Assembly: GCA_028290165.1 (NCBI GenBank)
Contig: JAQGKJ010000415.1
Coordinates: forward strand, 1 to 5,554
Origin: Bradyrhizobium sp.
Lineage (GTDB): Bacteria > Pseudomonadota > Alphaproteobacteria > Rhizobiales > Xanthobacteraceae
Direction: 5' to 3'
Length of the DNA: 5,554 nt
The position numbers and the translations under genes are program-made. Below are positions 1-5,554 of this stretch, one piece after another. The notes under the pieces were generated by a model, which saw only the letters and a list, made by a program, of their open reading frames with translations, was not told the DNA's origin and did not search any database. Each line of letters begins with the position of its first letter. Position 1 is the stretch's first letter.

Positions 1-8
1 ACCAAAAA

Positions 9-1130
9 ATGAGCCGCTTCTGGAGCAGTTTGACGCACGATTTGAAGCCCTACGTACCGGGTGAACAGCCGCGCATCGCGGAGCTGGTCAAGCTCAACAC
101 CAATGAAAATCCGATAGGTCCTTCGCCGCGCGCGTTGGACGCGATCCGCGGCGAGGCGACTGATACGCTGCGCCTGTATCCGGACCCACAGGCCACCGCG
201 CTGCGGATTGCTTTGGCCACGTACCACCGGGTGCGACCCGAACAGGTGTTCGTCGGCAACGGCTCGGACGAGGTACTGGCGCACGCCTTCTCCGCTCTGC
301 TGAAGCATGATGCGCCGCTGCTCTTCCCAGATATCACCTACAGTTTCTACCCGGTCTATTGCCGCCTGTTCGGCATCGCCTACGAGGCCGTGCCGCTCGA
401 TGAGGCCATGCAAATCCGCGTTACCGACTATCGCCGGCCTGCCGGCGCGCTCGTCGTACCCAATCCGAACGCGCCAACTGGGGTTGCGCTGTCACGGGCT
501 GAGATCGTGACCCTGTTGGAGGAACATCCTGACGCTCCCGTGGTGATCGACGAGGCCTATGTTGATTTCGGCGCCGAGACCGCAATTCCACTGGTCGCCT
601 CCCACCCGAATCTTTTGGTCATTCAAACCATGTCCAAGTCCCGGGCCCTGGCCGGGCTGCGGGTCGGCTATGCGATCGGCGACGCCGACCTGATCGAGGC
701 GCTCACCCGGGTGAAGGACAGCTTCAACTCCTATCCTCTTGGCCGGCCCGCCCAGGCCGGCGCCATCGCCTCCCTGGGGGACGAGGCCTATTTTCAACAG
801 GCCCGCGCTCGCGTCATCGAAGGCCGAGAGCGGCTAAACAGCGGACTGGTCCGGCTTGGCTTCGAAGTGCTGCCGTCCTCCGCTAATTTCGTCTTCGCGC
901 GTCATCCGGCGCATGAGGGCGCGGCGCTGGCTACCGCGCTGCGCCAACGGGCGGTGATCGTCCGCCATTTTCCCGCGCCTCGCATCTCCGACTTTCTGCG
1001 GATAACCGCGGGCACAGACGGGCAAATCGACCGGCTGTTGTCGGCCCTATCGGACATTTTGAGCAGCGAGCCTGCAGCCCACGGCAACGACGGAGCCGTT
1101 GCGCAGGGATGGCGGGGACCTCCACGCTAA
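9..1130 (+). CDS. hisC: Histidinol-phosphate aminotransferase (PLP-dependent, class I/II fold)
   Basis: Converts imidazole-acetol phosphate plus glutamate to histidinol phosphate plus 2-oxoglutarate in cytosolic histidine synthesis; members often also accept aromatic 2-oxo acids. The 373-aa product shows the family signatures in order: KLNTNENP (28-35), RLYPDP (55-60), GNGSDEV (83-89), NPNAPTG (152-158), DEAYVDF (181-187, Asp181 for the PLP pyridine nitrogen), [13 protein letters not shown] (208-220, Schiff-base Lys210) and FLRIT (329-333, substrate-carboxylate Arg331). The ATG at 9 gives the MSRFWS start expected for this subtype; only 8 bases lie upstream, so promoter and RBS cannot be judged. 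From memory the sequence resembles the Pseudomonas/Burkholderia HisC form more than the usual alphaproteobacterial one, so it may be a second copy. The last 22 or so residues, from about 352, run past the normal family end and are low in recognisable structure. It converges on lpxB with one base between stops. Confidence 0.95.
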   Translation: MSRFWSSLTHDLKPYVPGEQPRIAELVKLNTNENPIGPSPRALDAIRGEATDTLRLYPDPQATALRIALATYHRVRPEQVFVGNGSDEVLAHAFSALLKHDAPLLFPDITYSFYPVYCRLFGIAYEAVPLDEAMQIRVTDYRRPAGALVVPNPNAPTGVALSRAEIVTLLEEHPDAPVVIDEAYVDFGAETAIPLVASHPNLLVIQTMSKSRALAGLRVGYAIGDADLIEALTRVKDSFNSYPLGRPAQAGAIASLGDEAYFQQARARVIEGRERLNSGLVRLGFEVLPSSANFVFARHPAHEGAALATALRQRAVIVRHFPAPRISDFLRITAGTDGQIDRLLSALSDILSSEPAAHGNDGAVAQGWRGPPR

Positions 1131-1131
1131 T

Positions 1132-2325
1132 TTAATTCGGCCGCCGGGATTTCCGCAGCGTCGCCAGCACGATGTCGGCTGCCCGCACGCTCGGCGACTG
1201 ATTGCCGGTCGACATGATCGCGTCGATCTTTGCAAAAGCCTCGACCTGCCGCCGCCGCGCCGGAGAATCGCCGAGCACCTCGCGCAGCGCCTGCGACAGC
1301 TTCTCCGGCGTGCAATCCTGCTGCAGGAATTCCGGAACGACGTTCTCGCCGACCACCAGATTGGCCAGGATGACCGACTGCAGGTTGATCGCCCGCAGCA
1401 ATATCCAGGCTTCGACCGCACCGGTCCTGTAGGCCGTGACCATCGGCACGCCGGCGAGCGCAAGCTCGAGCGTCACGGTGCCGGATTTGGCCAGCGCGGC
1501 GCGGGCGATCCGAAACGCGGCTCGCTTCTCCTGCTCGCCGATCACGATTCGAGGCGCGACCTTCCAGCTCCTGACGCCGTCGGCGACCGCCTCCTGCAAA
1601 TGCGGCATGGTCGGCAGGATCAGTTCGAACGCCACGCCCTCGTCCGTCAGCCGCGCCAGCGTCTCGCCGAATACCGCCATGTGATGCCTGACCTCGCTGC
1701 GGCGGCTTCCCGGCAGCACCAGGAGCACCGGCGGCGGCGCGTCCCGGCGCGTTTGCTCGTTACCGCTGGGCCGCAGACTCCCGATCTGCTCGGTCAGGGG
1801 GTGTCCTACATAGCTGCAGGGCGGACCCCGCAGCCTGCTGTAGGCCTCCGGCTCGAAGGGCAACAAGGCCAGCACATGGTCGACATAGCCGCACATCGCC
1901 CGCGCCCGCCCCGGCCGCCATGCCCAGACCGAGGGCGATACGTAGTCGATGATCGGGATCGAGGGATCGTGGGCCCGAACCCGCCGTGCCACCCGATGGG
2001 TAAAATCGGGACTGTCGATGATCACGAGAATGTCGGGCGAGGCTTCCGTCACCGCGTTGGCGGTTCCCCGGATCAGCCGCAAGATCTTCGGGAGCTGCTT
2101 CACCACCTCCGCCAGTCCCATGATGGACAGCTGCTCGATCGGAAACAGCGACGTCAGCCCCTCGCGCGCCATCGACTGGCCGCCGACGCCCACGAACCGA
2201 ACGGCGCCGCCGAGCCGCTGCCGCAACACCTTCATCAGGGCGGCGCCGAGCCGGTCGCCCGATTCCTCCGTCGCGATCAGGAATATCTTGCGCGCGACGT
2301 CGCCCGTTGTTCGCACTGAGCTCAC
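1132..2325 (-). CDS. lpxB: Lipid-A-disaccharide synthase
   Basis: Peripheral inner-membrane glycosyltransferase (GT19) that condenses UDP-2,3-diacylglucosamine with lipid X to give the tetraacyl disaccharide 1-phosphate and UDP. The 397-aa product is of normal length. Visible family blocks are ATEESGDRLG (18-27; the GEASGD position in E. coli), VIIDSPDF (101-108, the IDAPDF segment carrying a conserved catalytic Asp), YVSPSVWAWR (128-137), LLPFE (154-158), GHPL (174-177), LPGSRRSEV (204-212), and KSGTVTLE through VTAYR (280-300) in the nucleotide-binding C-terminal half. The start is a GTG at 2323-2325 that overlaps the lpxI stop as GTGA. No clear Shine-Dalgarno is seen before it, so translational coupling to lpxI is likely. 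A second in-frame GTG three codons later is possible. The gene ends in TAA one base from the hisC stop and is the last cluster member seen here. Confidence 0.96.
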   Translation of the reverse strand: MSSVRTTGDVARKIFLIATEESGDRLGAALMKVLRQRLGGAVRFVGVGGQSMAREGLTSLFPIEQLSIMGLAEVVKQLPKILRLIRGTANAVTEASPDILVIIDSPDFTHRVARRVRAHDPSIPIIDYVSPSVWAWRPGRARAMCGYVDHVLALLPFEPEAYSRLRGPPCSYVGHPLTEQIGSLRPSGNEQTRRDAPPPVLLVLPGSRRSEVRHHMAVFGETLARLTDEGVAFELILPTMPHLQEAVADGVRSWKVAPRIVIGEQEKRAAFRIARAALAKSGTVTLELALAGVPMVTAYRTGAVEAWILLRAINLQSVILANLVVGENVVPEFLQQDCTPEKLSQALREVLGDSPARRRQVEAFAKIDAIMSTGNQSPSVRAADIVLATLRKSRRPN

Positions 2326-3179
2326 GCGGGCAAACCGGTCACGAAAAGGCCCGCGGCGTCAGCCAGCTCGATCATGCTCTGAGGTTCGACGACGACGGTG
2401 TTGCCGGCGACGATCGCGATCCCGGCAAGTTCGGCCTTGGCCGCGCCGTCGATGGTTCGCGGTCCTATGGTCGGAAGATCGAAACGCAGATCCTGTCCGC
2501 TTTTCGGCGCCTTCACCAGCGCGCCGCGCGCAGTTTTGGCGCGAATGCGACCTGCGCTGCGCAAATGCGCAACGCGCGCCAGTAATCCGTCGGTACCCTC
2601 GATGTCCTCGACCCCGACCACGTGACCGTCGATCACCACCGCGGCCTGACCGATATCGAAGGGACTGAGCGCGCGCAGCACCTCGCAGCCCCTGGCGATA
2701 TCGGCCGCCGCATTGGCATCGGGCGAAGCGCGGGTGAGACATCCCTCGGGCATCAAGAGGTCCGGGGCGACATCCTTGATCCCCACCATCCGAAAGCCGT
2801 CCTGTTCGAGAATTCGGCCGATCCCGGACAGCAGATGATCGTCGCCGCCGCGGAACGCCGCCCACACCCTCCCGAGGACGCGAAGTGTGCCCCAATCCAG
2901 CCGGATCTCCGAGAGCCCCGGCCGCACCAGCGTGCCGATGAAAACCAGATCGCGACAGTTTTCGGCGCGAAACAGCTTTATGGCCCTGCCGACCTGACCG
3001 ACCGAGATCCAGTGATGGCGAAAGCGCTCCACGGCGACGGGATCGCAGGCGCCTTTCAGCGCGAACAGGACCGGATTGATGCCGCGCGCGGCGAGCGAGT
3101 CTGCGACCGCGAACGGCATGACGCCGCCCGCCGCGATCAGGCCGACCGGTGAGGAAATCTCCAAAGCCTTCGTGGTCAT
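2322..3179 (-). CDS. lpxI: UDP-2,3-diacylglucosamine pyrophosphatase LpxI
   Basis: Hydrolyses UDP-2,3-diacylglucosamine to lipid X and UMP at the inner membrane, step four of lipid A synthesis. LpxI is unrelated to LpxH, which does this step in E. coli, and is the usual form in alphaproteobacteria (first characterised in Caulobacter). The 285-aa product, formerly the DUF1009 family, has the N-terminal SPVGLIAAGGVMPFAVA block (10-26), FIGTLVRP (80-87), GGDDHLL (111-117), a VVIDGHVVGVEDIEGTD core (181-197), and the C-terminal KAPKSGQD and RFDLPTIG motifs (223-239). Asp234 in DLPTIG is a candidate for the Asp found essential in the Caulobacter enzyme. I chose the ATG at 3177-3179, 16 bp after the lpxA stop. 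An in-frame start at 3251 would add 24 residues and run back 56 nt into lpxA, and its extension looks unlike the family. Translation from 3179 lacks an ideally spaced Shine-Dalgarno: GGAG lies only 2 nt upstream and GGGG 11 nt. Confidence 0.93.
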   Translation of the reverse strand: MTTKALEISSPVGLIAAGGVMPFAVADSLAARGINPVLFALKGACDPVAVERFRHHWISVGQVGRAIKLFRAENCRDLVFIGTLVRPGLSEIRLDWGTLRVLGRVWAAFRGGDDHLLSGIGRILEQDGFRMVGIKDVAPDLLMPEGCLTRASPDANAAADIARGCEVLRALSPFDIGQAAVVIDGHVVGVEDIEGTDGLLARVAHLRSAGRIRAKTARGALVKAPKSGQDLRFDLPTIGPRTIDGAAKAELAGIAIVAGNTVVVEPQSMIELADAAGLFVTGLPA

Positions 3180-3195
3180 CGCTCCGGCGACCCCA

Positions 3196-3999
3196 TCACT
3201 GGCTGTTGCCGGTGTCGGCCGGAAGGCACAGCGCCCGATGCTTGCCGTCACCGATGAAGCTCAGGATTTCCGCGATCGCGGGATCCTCGCTCGCCAGCGG
3301 CTGCACTTCATTCAGCCGTTCGGCAAAAATGCCGGGGCCGTGGAACAGCTTCTGATAGAACGCGCGAACCGTGGCGAGCCGTTCGCGGGTGAACTTGCGG
3401 CGCTTCATGCCGACGATGTTGAGCCCCTCGAGGCTGGCGTACTGGCCGTTGACGAGGCCGAACGGGATCACGTCGCTGCGAACGCCGCAGACGCCGCCGA
3501 CCATCACCTGTGGCCCGATCCGGGTGAACTGATGCACCGCGGACAGCCCGCCGATAAAGACGAAATCGCCGATCTCGCAGTGGCCACCGAGCGTCGCCGA
3601 GGTCGCGAAGATGACGTCGTTGCCGACCCGGCAGTCGTGGCCGACGTGGCTGCAGTTCATGAAATAACCGCGATCGCCGACGCGGGTGATGCCGCCGCCG
3701 GCCACCGTGCCGGCGTTCATGGTCACCTGCTCGCGGATGGTGCAGCCCTGGCCGATCTGAAGCCTGGTGAGTTCGCCGCGATAGCTCAGCGACTGCGGCG
3801 GCGTGCCGAGCGAAACGAAGGGGTAGATCGTGCAGCCGTCGCCGATCGTGGTCTGTGCCGTGATGTGCACATGCGCGATCAGCTTGCAGTTCTTGCCGAT
3901 CACGACATGCGGGCCGACGACGCAGTAGGGACCGATCGAGGTGCCCTCGCCGATCACAGCGCCGTCTTCAATCCGCGCGGTCGGATCGATCGTGCTCAT
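3196..3999 (-). CDS. lpxA: Acyl-ACP--UDP-N-acetylglucosamine O-acyltransferase
   Basis: Cytosolic trimeric enzyme that transfers a 3-hydroxyacyl chain from ACP to the 3-position of UDP-GlcNAc (or to the 3-amine of UDP-GlcNAc3N in bacteria that make it), the first lipid A step. The 267-aa product is a left-handed beta-helix. Isoleucine- and valine-patch hexapeptides run from about 14 to 170, followed by the helical C-terminal domain with GLNIVGMKRRKF (192-203). The SHVGHDC motif carries the catalytic His121, matching E. coli His125. The SAVHQF block (153-158) and MVGGVCGV (166-173) are intact. By that alignment Gly169 sits at E. coli Gly173, the acyl-chain ruler position. Start ATG at 3997-3999 gives the normal MSTIDPTA N-terminus, without a strong Shine-Dalgarno. 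The gene follows a 127-bp gap after fabZ, so it may have its own promoter as well as read-through. Confidence 0.97.
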   Translation of the reverse strand: MSTIDPTARIEDGAVIGEGTSIGPYCVVGPHVVIGKNCKLIAHVHITAQTTIGDGCTIYPFVSLGTPPQSLSYRGELTRLQIGQGCTIREQVTMNAGTVAGGGITRVGDRGYFMNCSHVGHDCRVGNDVIFATSATLGGHCEIGDFVFIGGLSAVHQFTRIGPQVMVGGVCGVRSDVIPFGLVNGQYASLEGLNIVGMKRRKFTRERLATVRAFYQKLFHGPGIFAERLNEVQPLASEDPAIAEILSFIGDGKHRALCLPADTGNSQ

Positions 4000-4012
4000 C
4001 GAGTGGTCCGGT

Positions 4013-4022
4013 ATCAGCTGAT
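4013..4022. repeat. 10-bp perfect palindrome upstream of lpxA
   Basis: ATCAGCTGAT reads the same on both strands, 13 bp before the lpxA start codon. In the transcript it could base-pair only without a loop, so if functional it is more likely a protein-binding half-site pair than a hairpin. The flanking bases do not extend the symmetry. It may be chance. Confidence 0.25.
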
Positions 4023-4055
4023 CTCGCTTGCGGGCTAAGATGTTGAGTTTTCTGG

Positions 4056-4084
4056 TGGTTACCGCGACATGCCGGACCTGTCCA
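4056..4084 (-). promoter_or_regulatory. Weak candidate promoter upstream of lpxA
   Basis: Read on the minus strand, TGGACA (4079-4084) matches five of six bases of the sigma-70 -35 consensus and is followed after exactly 17 bp by TAACCA (4056-4061). The latter matches only two of six -10 bases. Transcription would start near 4050, leaving a leader of about 50 nt before the lpxA ATG. The -35 match and spacing are reasonable and the -10 is poor. It is offered because the gap is long and alphaproteobacterial -10 elements are often degenerate. Confidence 0.2.
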
Positions 4085-4126
4085 GTGACGTATGGTTACG
4101 CCGTGACACGTTTGGGGCAGTTGCCA

Positions 4127-4582
4127 TCAGTCGCTCAGCATCGCCCCGACGTCGGCTTCGGCCACCGTCATGCCGTTCACCTTGGCATCGCCGTGAAACC
4201 ACCACATGGTCTTGCGGCGGCCAATGCTGTGCATGTGGTATTCGATGGTATCGCCGGGCATCACCGGCTTGCGGAACTTGCACTTGTCGATGGTGAGAAA
4301 ATACACCGCGCGCGGCTTCTCGGTGCCTTCGACCGATTTGATACCGATGACGCCGGCAGTCTGCGCCATGGCTTCGATCATCATCACGCCCGGATAGACC
4401 GGGCGCTCCGGAAAATGACCGAGGAACGGCAGTTCGTTGAAGGTGACGTTCTTGACGCCGATGCCCGAGTAATCGGTGCGGACATTGATCACCCGATCGA
4501 TCAGCAGCATCGGAAAACGATGCGGAAGCGTCTTGAGAATCTCATTGATGTCGATGAGCTCGAATTTGACCGGTGCCTCCAT
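4127..4582 (-). CDS. fabZ: 3-hydroxyacyl-[acyl-carrier-protein] dehydratase FabZ
   Basis: Cytosolic hot-dog-fold enzyme that dehydrates 3-hydroxyacyl-ACP to trans-2-enoyl-ACP in fatty acid elongation. It competes with LpxA and LpxD for the same 3-hydroxyacyl-ACP. The 151-aa product has [13 protein letters not shown] (19-31), the catalytic block with [13 protein letters not shown] (53-65; His56) and MMIEAMAQ (67-74; Glu70), and the C-terminal [10 protein letters not shown] block (102-111). I chose the ATG at 4580-4582, whose A is also the last base of the lpxD TGA (TGATG). A purine-rich GAGGGA lies 8 nt upstream inside lpxD. A TTG one codon earlier (4583-4585) is possible, but it would sit only 5 nt from that site and gives a double Met. 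Overlap with lpxD points to coupled translation. Length is normal for the family. Confidence 0.96.
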   Translation of the reverse strand: MEAPVKFELIDINEILKTLPHRFPMLLIDRVINVRTDYSGIGVKNVTFNELPFLGHFPERPVYPGVMMIEAMAQTAGVIGIKSVEGTEKPRAVYFLTIDKCKFRKPVMPGDTIEYHMHSIGRRKTMWWFHGDAKVNGMTVAEADVGAMLSD

Positions 4583-5554
4583 CAATCGCGTCCCTCATCC
4601 TTCGGATCGGCCGTGGCATCGCGCACCAGGCGCTCGACCGCAACGATCTCCCGGAACCACTGCCTGGTCGGTTTTGCAAAGAAGCCACCCCAGCGCCCGC
4701 CCGCCGGTATGTCGTCCTTGACGGCGCTCATCGCCGTGACCTGTGCCCCATCGCCGATGCGAAGGTGGTTGTTGATACCCACCTTGGCGCCCAGCGCCAC
4801 ATTGTCGCCAATCGTCAGGCTGCCGGCCAACCCTATCTGGGCCGCAAGCAGGCAATGCCTGCCGATCGTCACATTGTGACCGATCTGGACCTGATTGTCG
4901 ATTTTGGTGCCTTCGCCGATCACGGTGTCGCGCAGGCTGCCGCGGTCGATCGTCGTTCCGGCGCCGATCTCGACATCGTTCTGGATCAGGACGCGGCCGG
5001 TCTGCGGCACCTTCAAATGGCCATCCGGTCCGAAGAAGACGAAGCCATAGCCATCTTGTCCGATGCTGCAACCGGGGTGGATCAGGACATGATCGCCAAT
5101 CAGCGCAAACTGAATCGAGCAGCGCGCGCCGACGTTGCAATCCCTGCCTATCCTGACATTGGCGCCGATCACGGTCCCCGCGCCGATCACTGTCCCCGCA
5201 CCGATTTCGACGTTCGGGCCGATCACGGCAAGCGGATCGACGATCACGCCGTCCTCCAGACGCGCGCTTGGATCGATCACGGCGGAAGGTGCGATCCCGG
5301 CGCTCCCGAACCAGGATTGCGGGCGAAGCGCCTCGCGGTGCAGTGTGCGCGCAACCTTGACGAATTCGCGGAAAGGCTGGGCCGCGCGCAAGACCGCCAC
5401 ATGGGCGGGGACCTCGGCCTCGAAACGCCCGCTGACCAGGCATGCGCCGGCCTTGGTGGCGGCGAGCTCGTTGGTGTATTTCAGATTGTCGTAAAAGGTC
5501 AGATGCATCGGGCCGGCTTCGTCGAGCGATGCCAGTCCCCTGACCTGCTGGCCG
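4582..5554 (-). CDS. lpxD: UDP-3-O-acylglucosamine N-acyltransferase, 5'-partial
   Basis: Transfers a 3-hydroxyacyl chain from ACP to the 2-amine of UDP-3-O-acylglucosamine, the third lipid A step. The window edge cuts the start. The frame stays open past the Met codon at 5506-5508 to the edge, adding [15 protein letters not shown], which fits the known N-terminal uridine-binding domain, so that Met is internal. About 323 residues are visible and a few tens are missing, assuming normal family length. After the N-terminal domain (LTFYDNLKY) come left-handed beta-helix hexapeptides from about 5280 to 4750. The catalytic His lies in [11 protein letters not shown] (codon 4876-4878, matching E. 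coli His239), and the second conserved His in GINNHLRI (matching His276). The C-terminal helix [14 protein letters not shown] follows. Its TGA shares one base with the fabZ ATG. In related genomes bamA usually lies upstream; that part is outside the window. Confidence 0.96.
   Translation of the reverse strand, partial: GQQVRGLASLDEAGPMHLTFYDNLKYTNELAATKAGACLVSGRFEAEVPAHVAVLRAAQPFREFVKVARTLHREALRPQSWFGSAGIAPSAVIDPSARLEDGVIVDPLAVIGPNVEIGAGTVIGAGTVIGANVRIGRDCNVGARCSIQFALIGDHVLIHPGCSIGQDGYGFVFFGPDGHLKVPQTGRVLIQNDVEIGAGTTIDRGSLRDTVIGEGTKIDNQVQIGHNVTIGRHCLLAAQIGLAGSLTIGDNVALGAKVGINNHLRIGDGAQVTAMSAVKDDIPAGGRWGGFFAKPTRQWFREIVAVERLVRDATADPKDEGRD
4591..4596 (-). promoter_or_regulatory. Ribosome binding site of fabZ
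   Basis: GAGGGA on the minus strand lies 8 nt before the fabZ ATG, inside the last codons of lpxD. It favours the ATG at 4582 over the TTG at 4585 (5 nt away). It is the best-spaced Shine-Dalgarno-like site I could find among the internal genes of the cluster. Confidence 0.6.
5162..5197. repeat. 18-bp in-frame tandem repeat in lpxD
   Basis: Two adjacent 18-bp units (5162-5179 and 5180-5197) differ at a single base. On the minus strand they encode the repeated hexapeptide register [12 protein letters not shown] of the LpxD beta-helix. The next units (5198-5233) keep the protein pattern but diverge at DNA level. Near-identity of only this pair suggests recent slippage or conversion, or strong codon bias acting on similar peptides. 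Confidence 0.7.

Larger units (their letters stand above)
4000..4126. other. fabZ-lpxA intergenic region
   Basis: At 127 bp this is the only sizeable non-coding stretch in a cluster whose other junctions overlap or are 16 bp apart. I see no convincing small gene. It contains a perfect 10-bp palindrome (4013-4022), a 7-bp inverted repeat GGTCCGG/CCGGACC (4005-4011 and 4072-4078, about 60 bp apart), and an imperfect direct repeat beginning TGGTTAC (4056 and 4093; 37 bp apart). A loose promoter-like match on the minus strand is listed separately. No hairpin followed by a T-run is seen, so I do not call a terminator. It may hold an internal promoter or regulator site for lpxA-lpxI-lpxB, but short matches like these also arise by chance. 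Confidence 0.5.

Noticed and set aside
1084..1102. A hairpin GCAACG-7 nt-CGTTGC near the end of hisC, considered as a bidirectional terminator.
   Set aside because: The stem is only 6 bp and neither strand has a following T-run. It lies within the hisC coding tail and can be explained by chance.
1099..2319. A 406-codon open frame on the plus strand covering almost all of lpxB.
   Set aside because: It lies antisense to a strongly recognisable lpxB. Its product is rich in Arg, His, Gln, Asp and Pro with no domain I recognise, as expected for an opposite-strand shadow in GC-rich DNA.
3180..3251. An upstream start for lpxI at 3251, adding 24 residues.
   Set aside because: It would overlap lpxA by 56 nt, and the added residues do not look like the LpxI N-terminus. 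The ATG at 3179 begins just before the conserved SPVGLIAAGG block.
3076..4038. A 320-codon open frame on the plus strand opposite lpxA and the start of lpxI.
   Set aside because: Its Ala/Asp/Val-rich periodic sequence mirrors the hexapeptide repeats of LpxA on the other strand. It has no independent motif.
4028..4879. A 283-codon open frame on the plus strand spanning the intergenic gap, fabZ and part of lpxD.
   Set aside because: It crosses three real minus-strand features, resembles no family, and is His/Asp-rich like other antisense shadows.
4600..5443. An Arg-rich 282-codon frame on the minus strand within lpxD.
   Set aside because: It is a +1/+2 frame shadow of lpxD. The Arg/Asp repeats come from out-of-frame reading of the hexapeptide codons.
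1..5554. CRISPR arrays, tRNA or rRNA genes, insertion sequences, prophage or defence genes.
   Set aside because: None is visible. The window is filled by six housekeeping-type genes with one 127-bp gap.

Overview
This window is a compact, GC-rich chromosomal segment from an alphaproteobacterium. The best match, judged from protein sequence and gene order as I remember them, is the Bradyrhizobium/Rhodopseudomonas group (Nitrobacteraceae). No database search was possible, so the genus is an inference. Nearly every base is coding. The only gap of any size is 127 bp, between fabZ and lpxA.

Layout: positions 9-1130 on the plus strand hold a complete histidinol-phosphate aminotransferase gene (hisC). 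From 1132 to the right edge, the minus strand carries five co-directional genes. In transcription order they are lpxD (5' end cut by the window edge), fabZ, lpxA, lpxI and lpxB. The two blocks converge with one base between their stop codons. lpxD/fabZ overlap by 1 nt (TGATG) and lpxI/lpxB by 4 nt (GTGA). lpxA and lpxI are 16 bp apart.

How the genes work together: the minus-strand block is a Raetz-pathway cluster for the lipid A anchor of LPS. LpxA adds the first 3-hydroxyacyl chain to the UDP-sugar. LpxD adds the N-linked 3-hydroxyacyl chain after LpxC (not in this window) has deacetylated it. LpxI cleaves the UDP-diacyl sugar to the 1-phosphate (lipid X), and LpxB joins lipid X to a second UDP-diacyl sugar to give the disaccharide. 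FabZ dehydrates the same 3-hydroxyacyl-ACP pool that LpxA and LpxD use, so it sets the balance between phospholipid and lipid A synthesis. Using LpxI rather than LpxH is typical of alphaproteobacteria.

I do not see a previously undescribed system here. The points most worth a second look are: the hisC next to lpxB, which resembles a gamma/betaproteobacterial subtype and has an extra C-terminal tail; the fabZ-lpxA gap, with short repeats and a weak promoter-like match; residues that bear on acyl-chain length in LpxA and LpxD; and a near-perfect 18-bp tandem repeat in the LpxD beta-helix.
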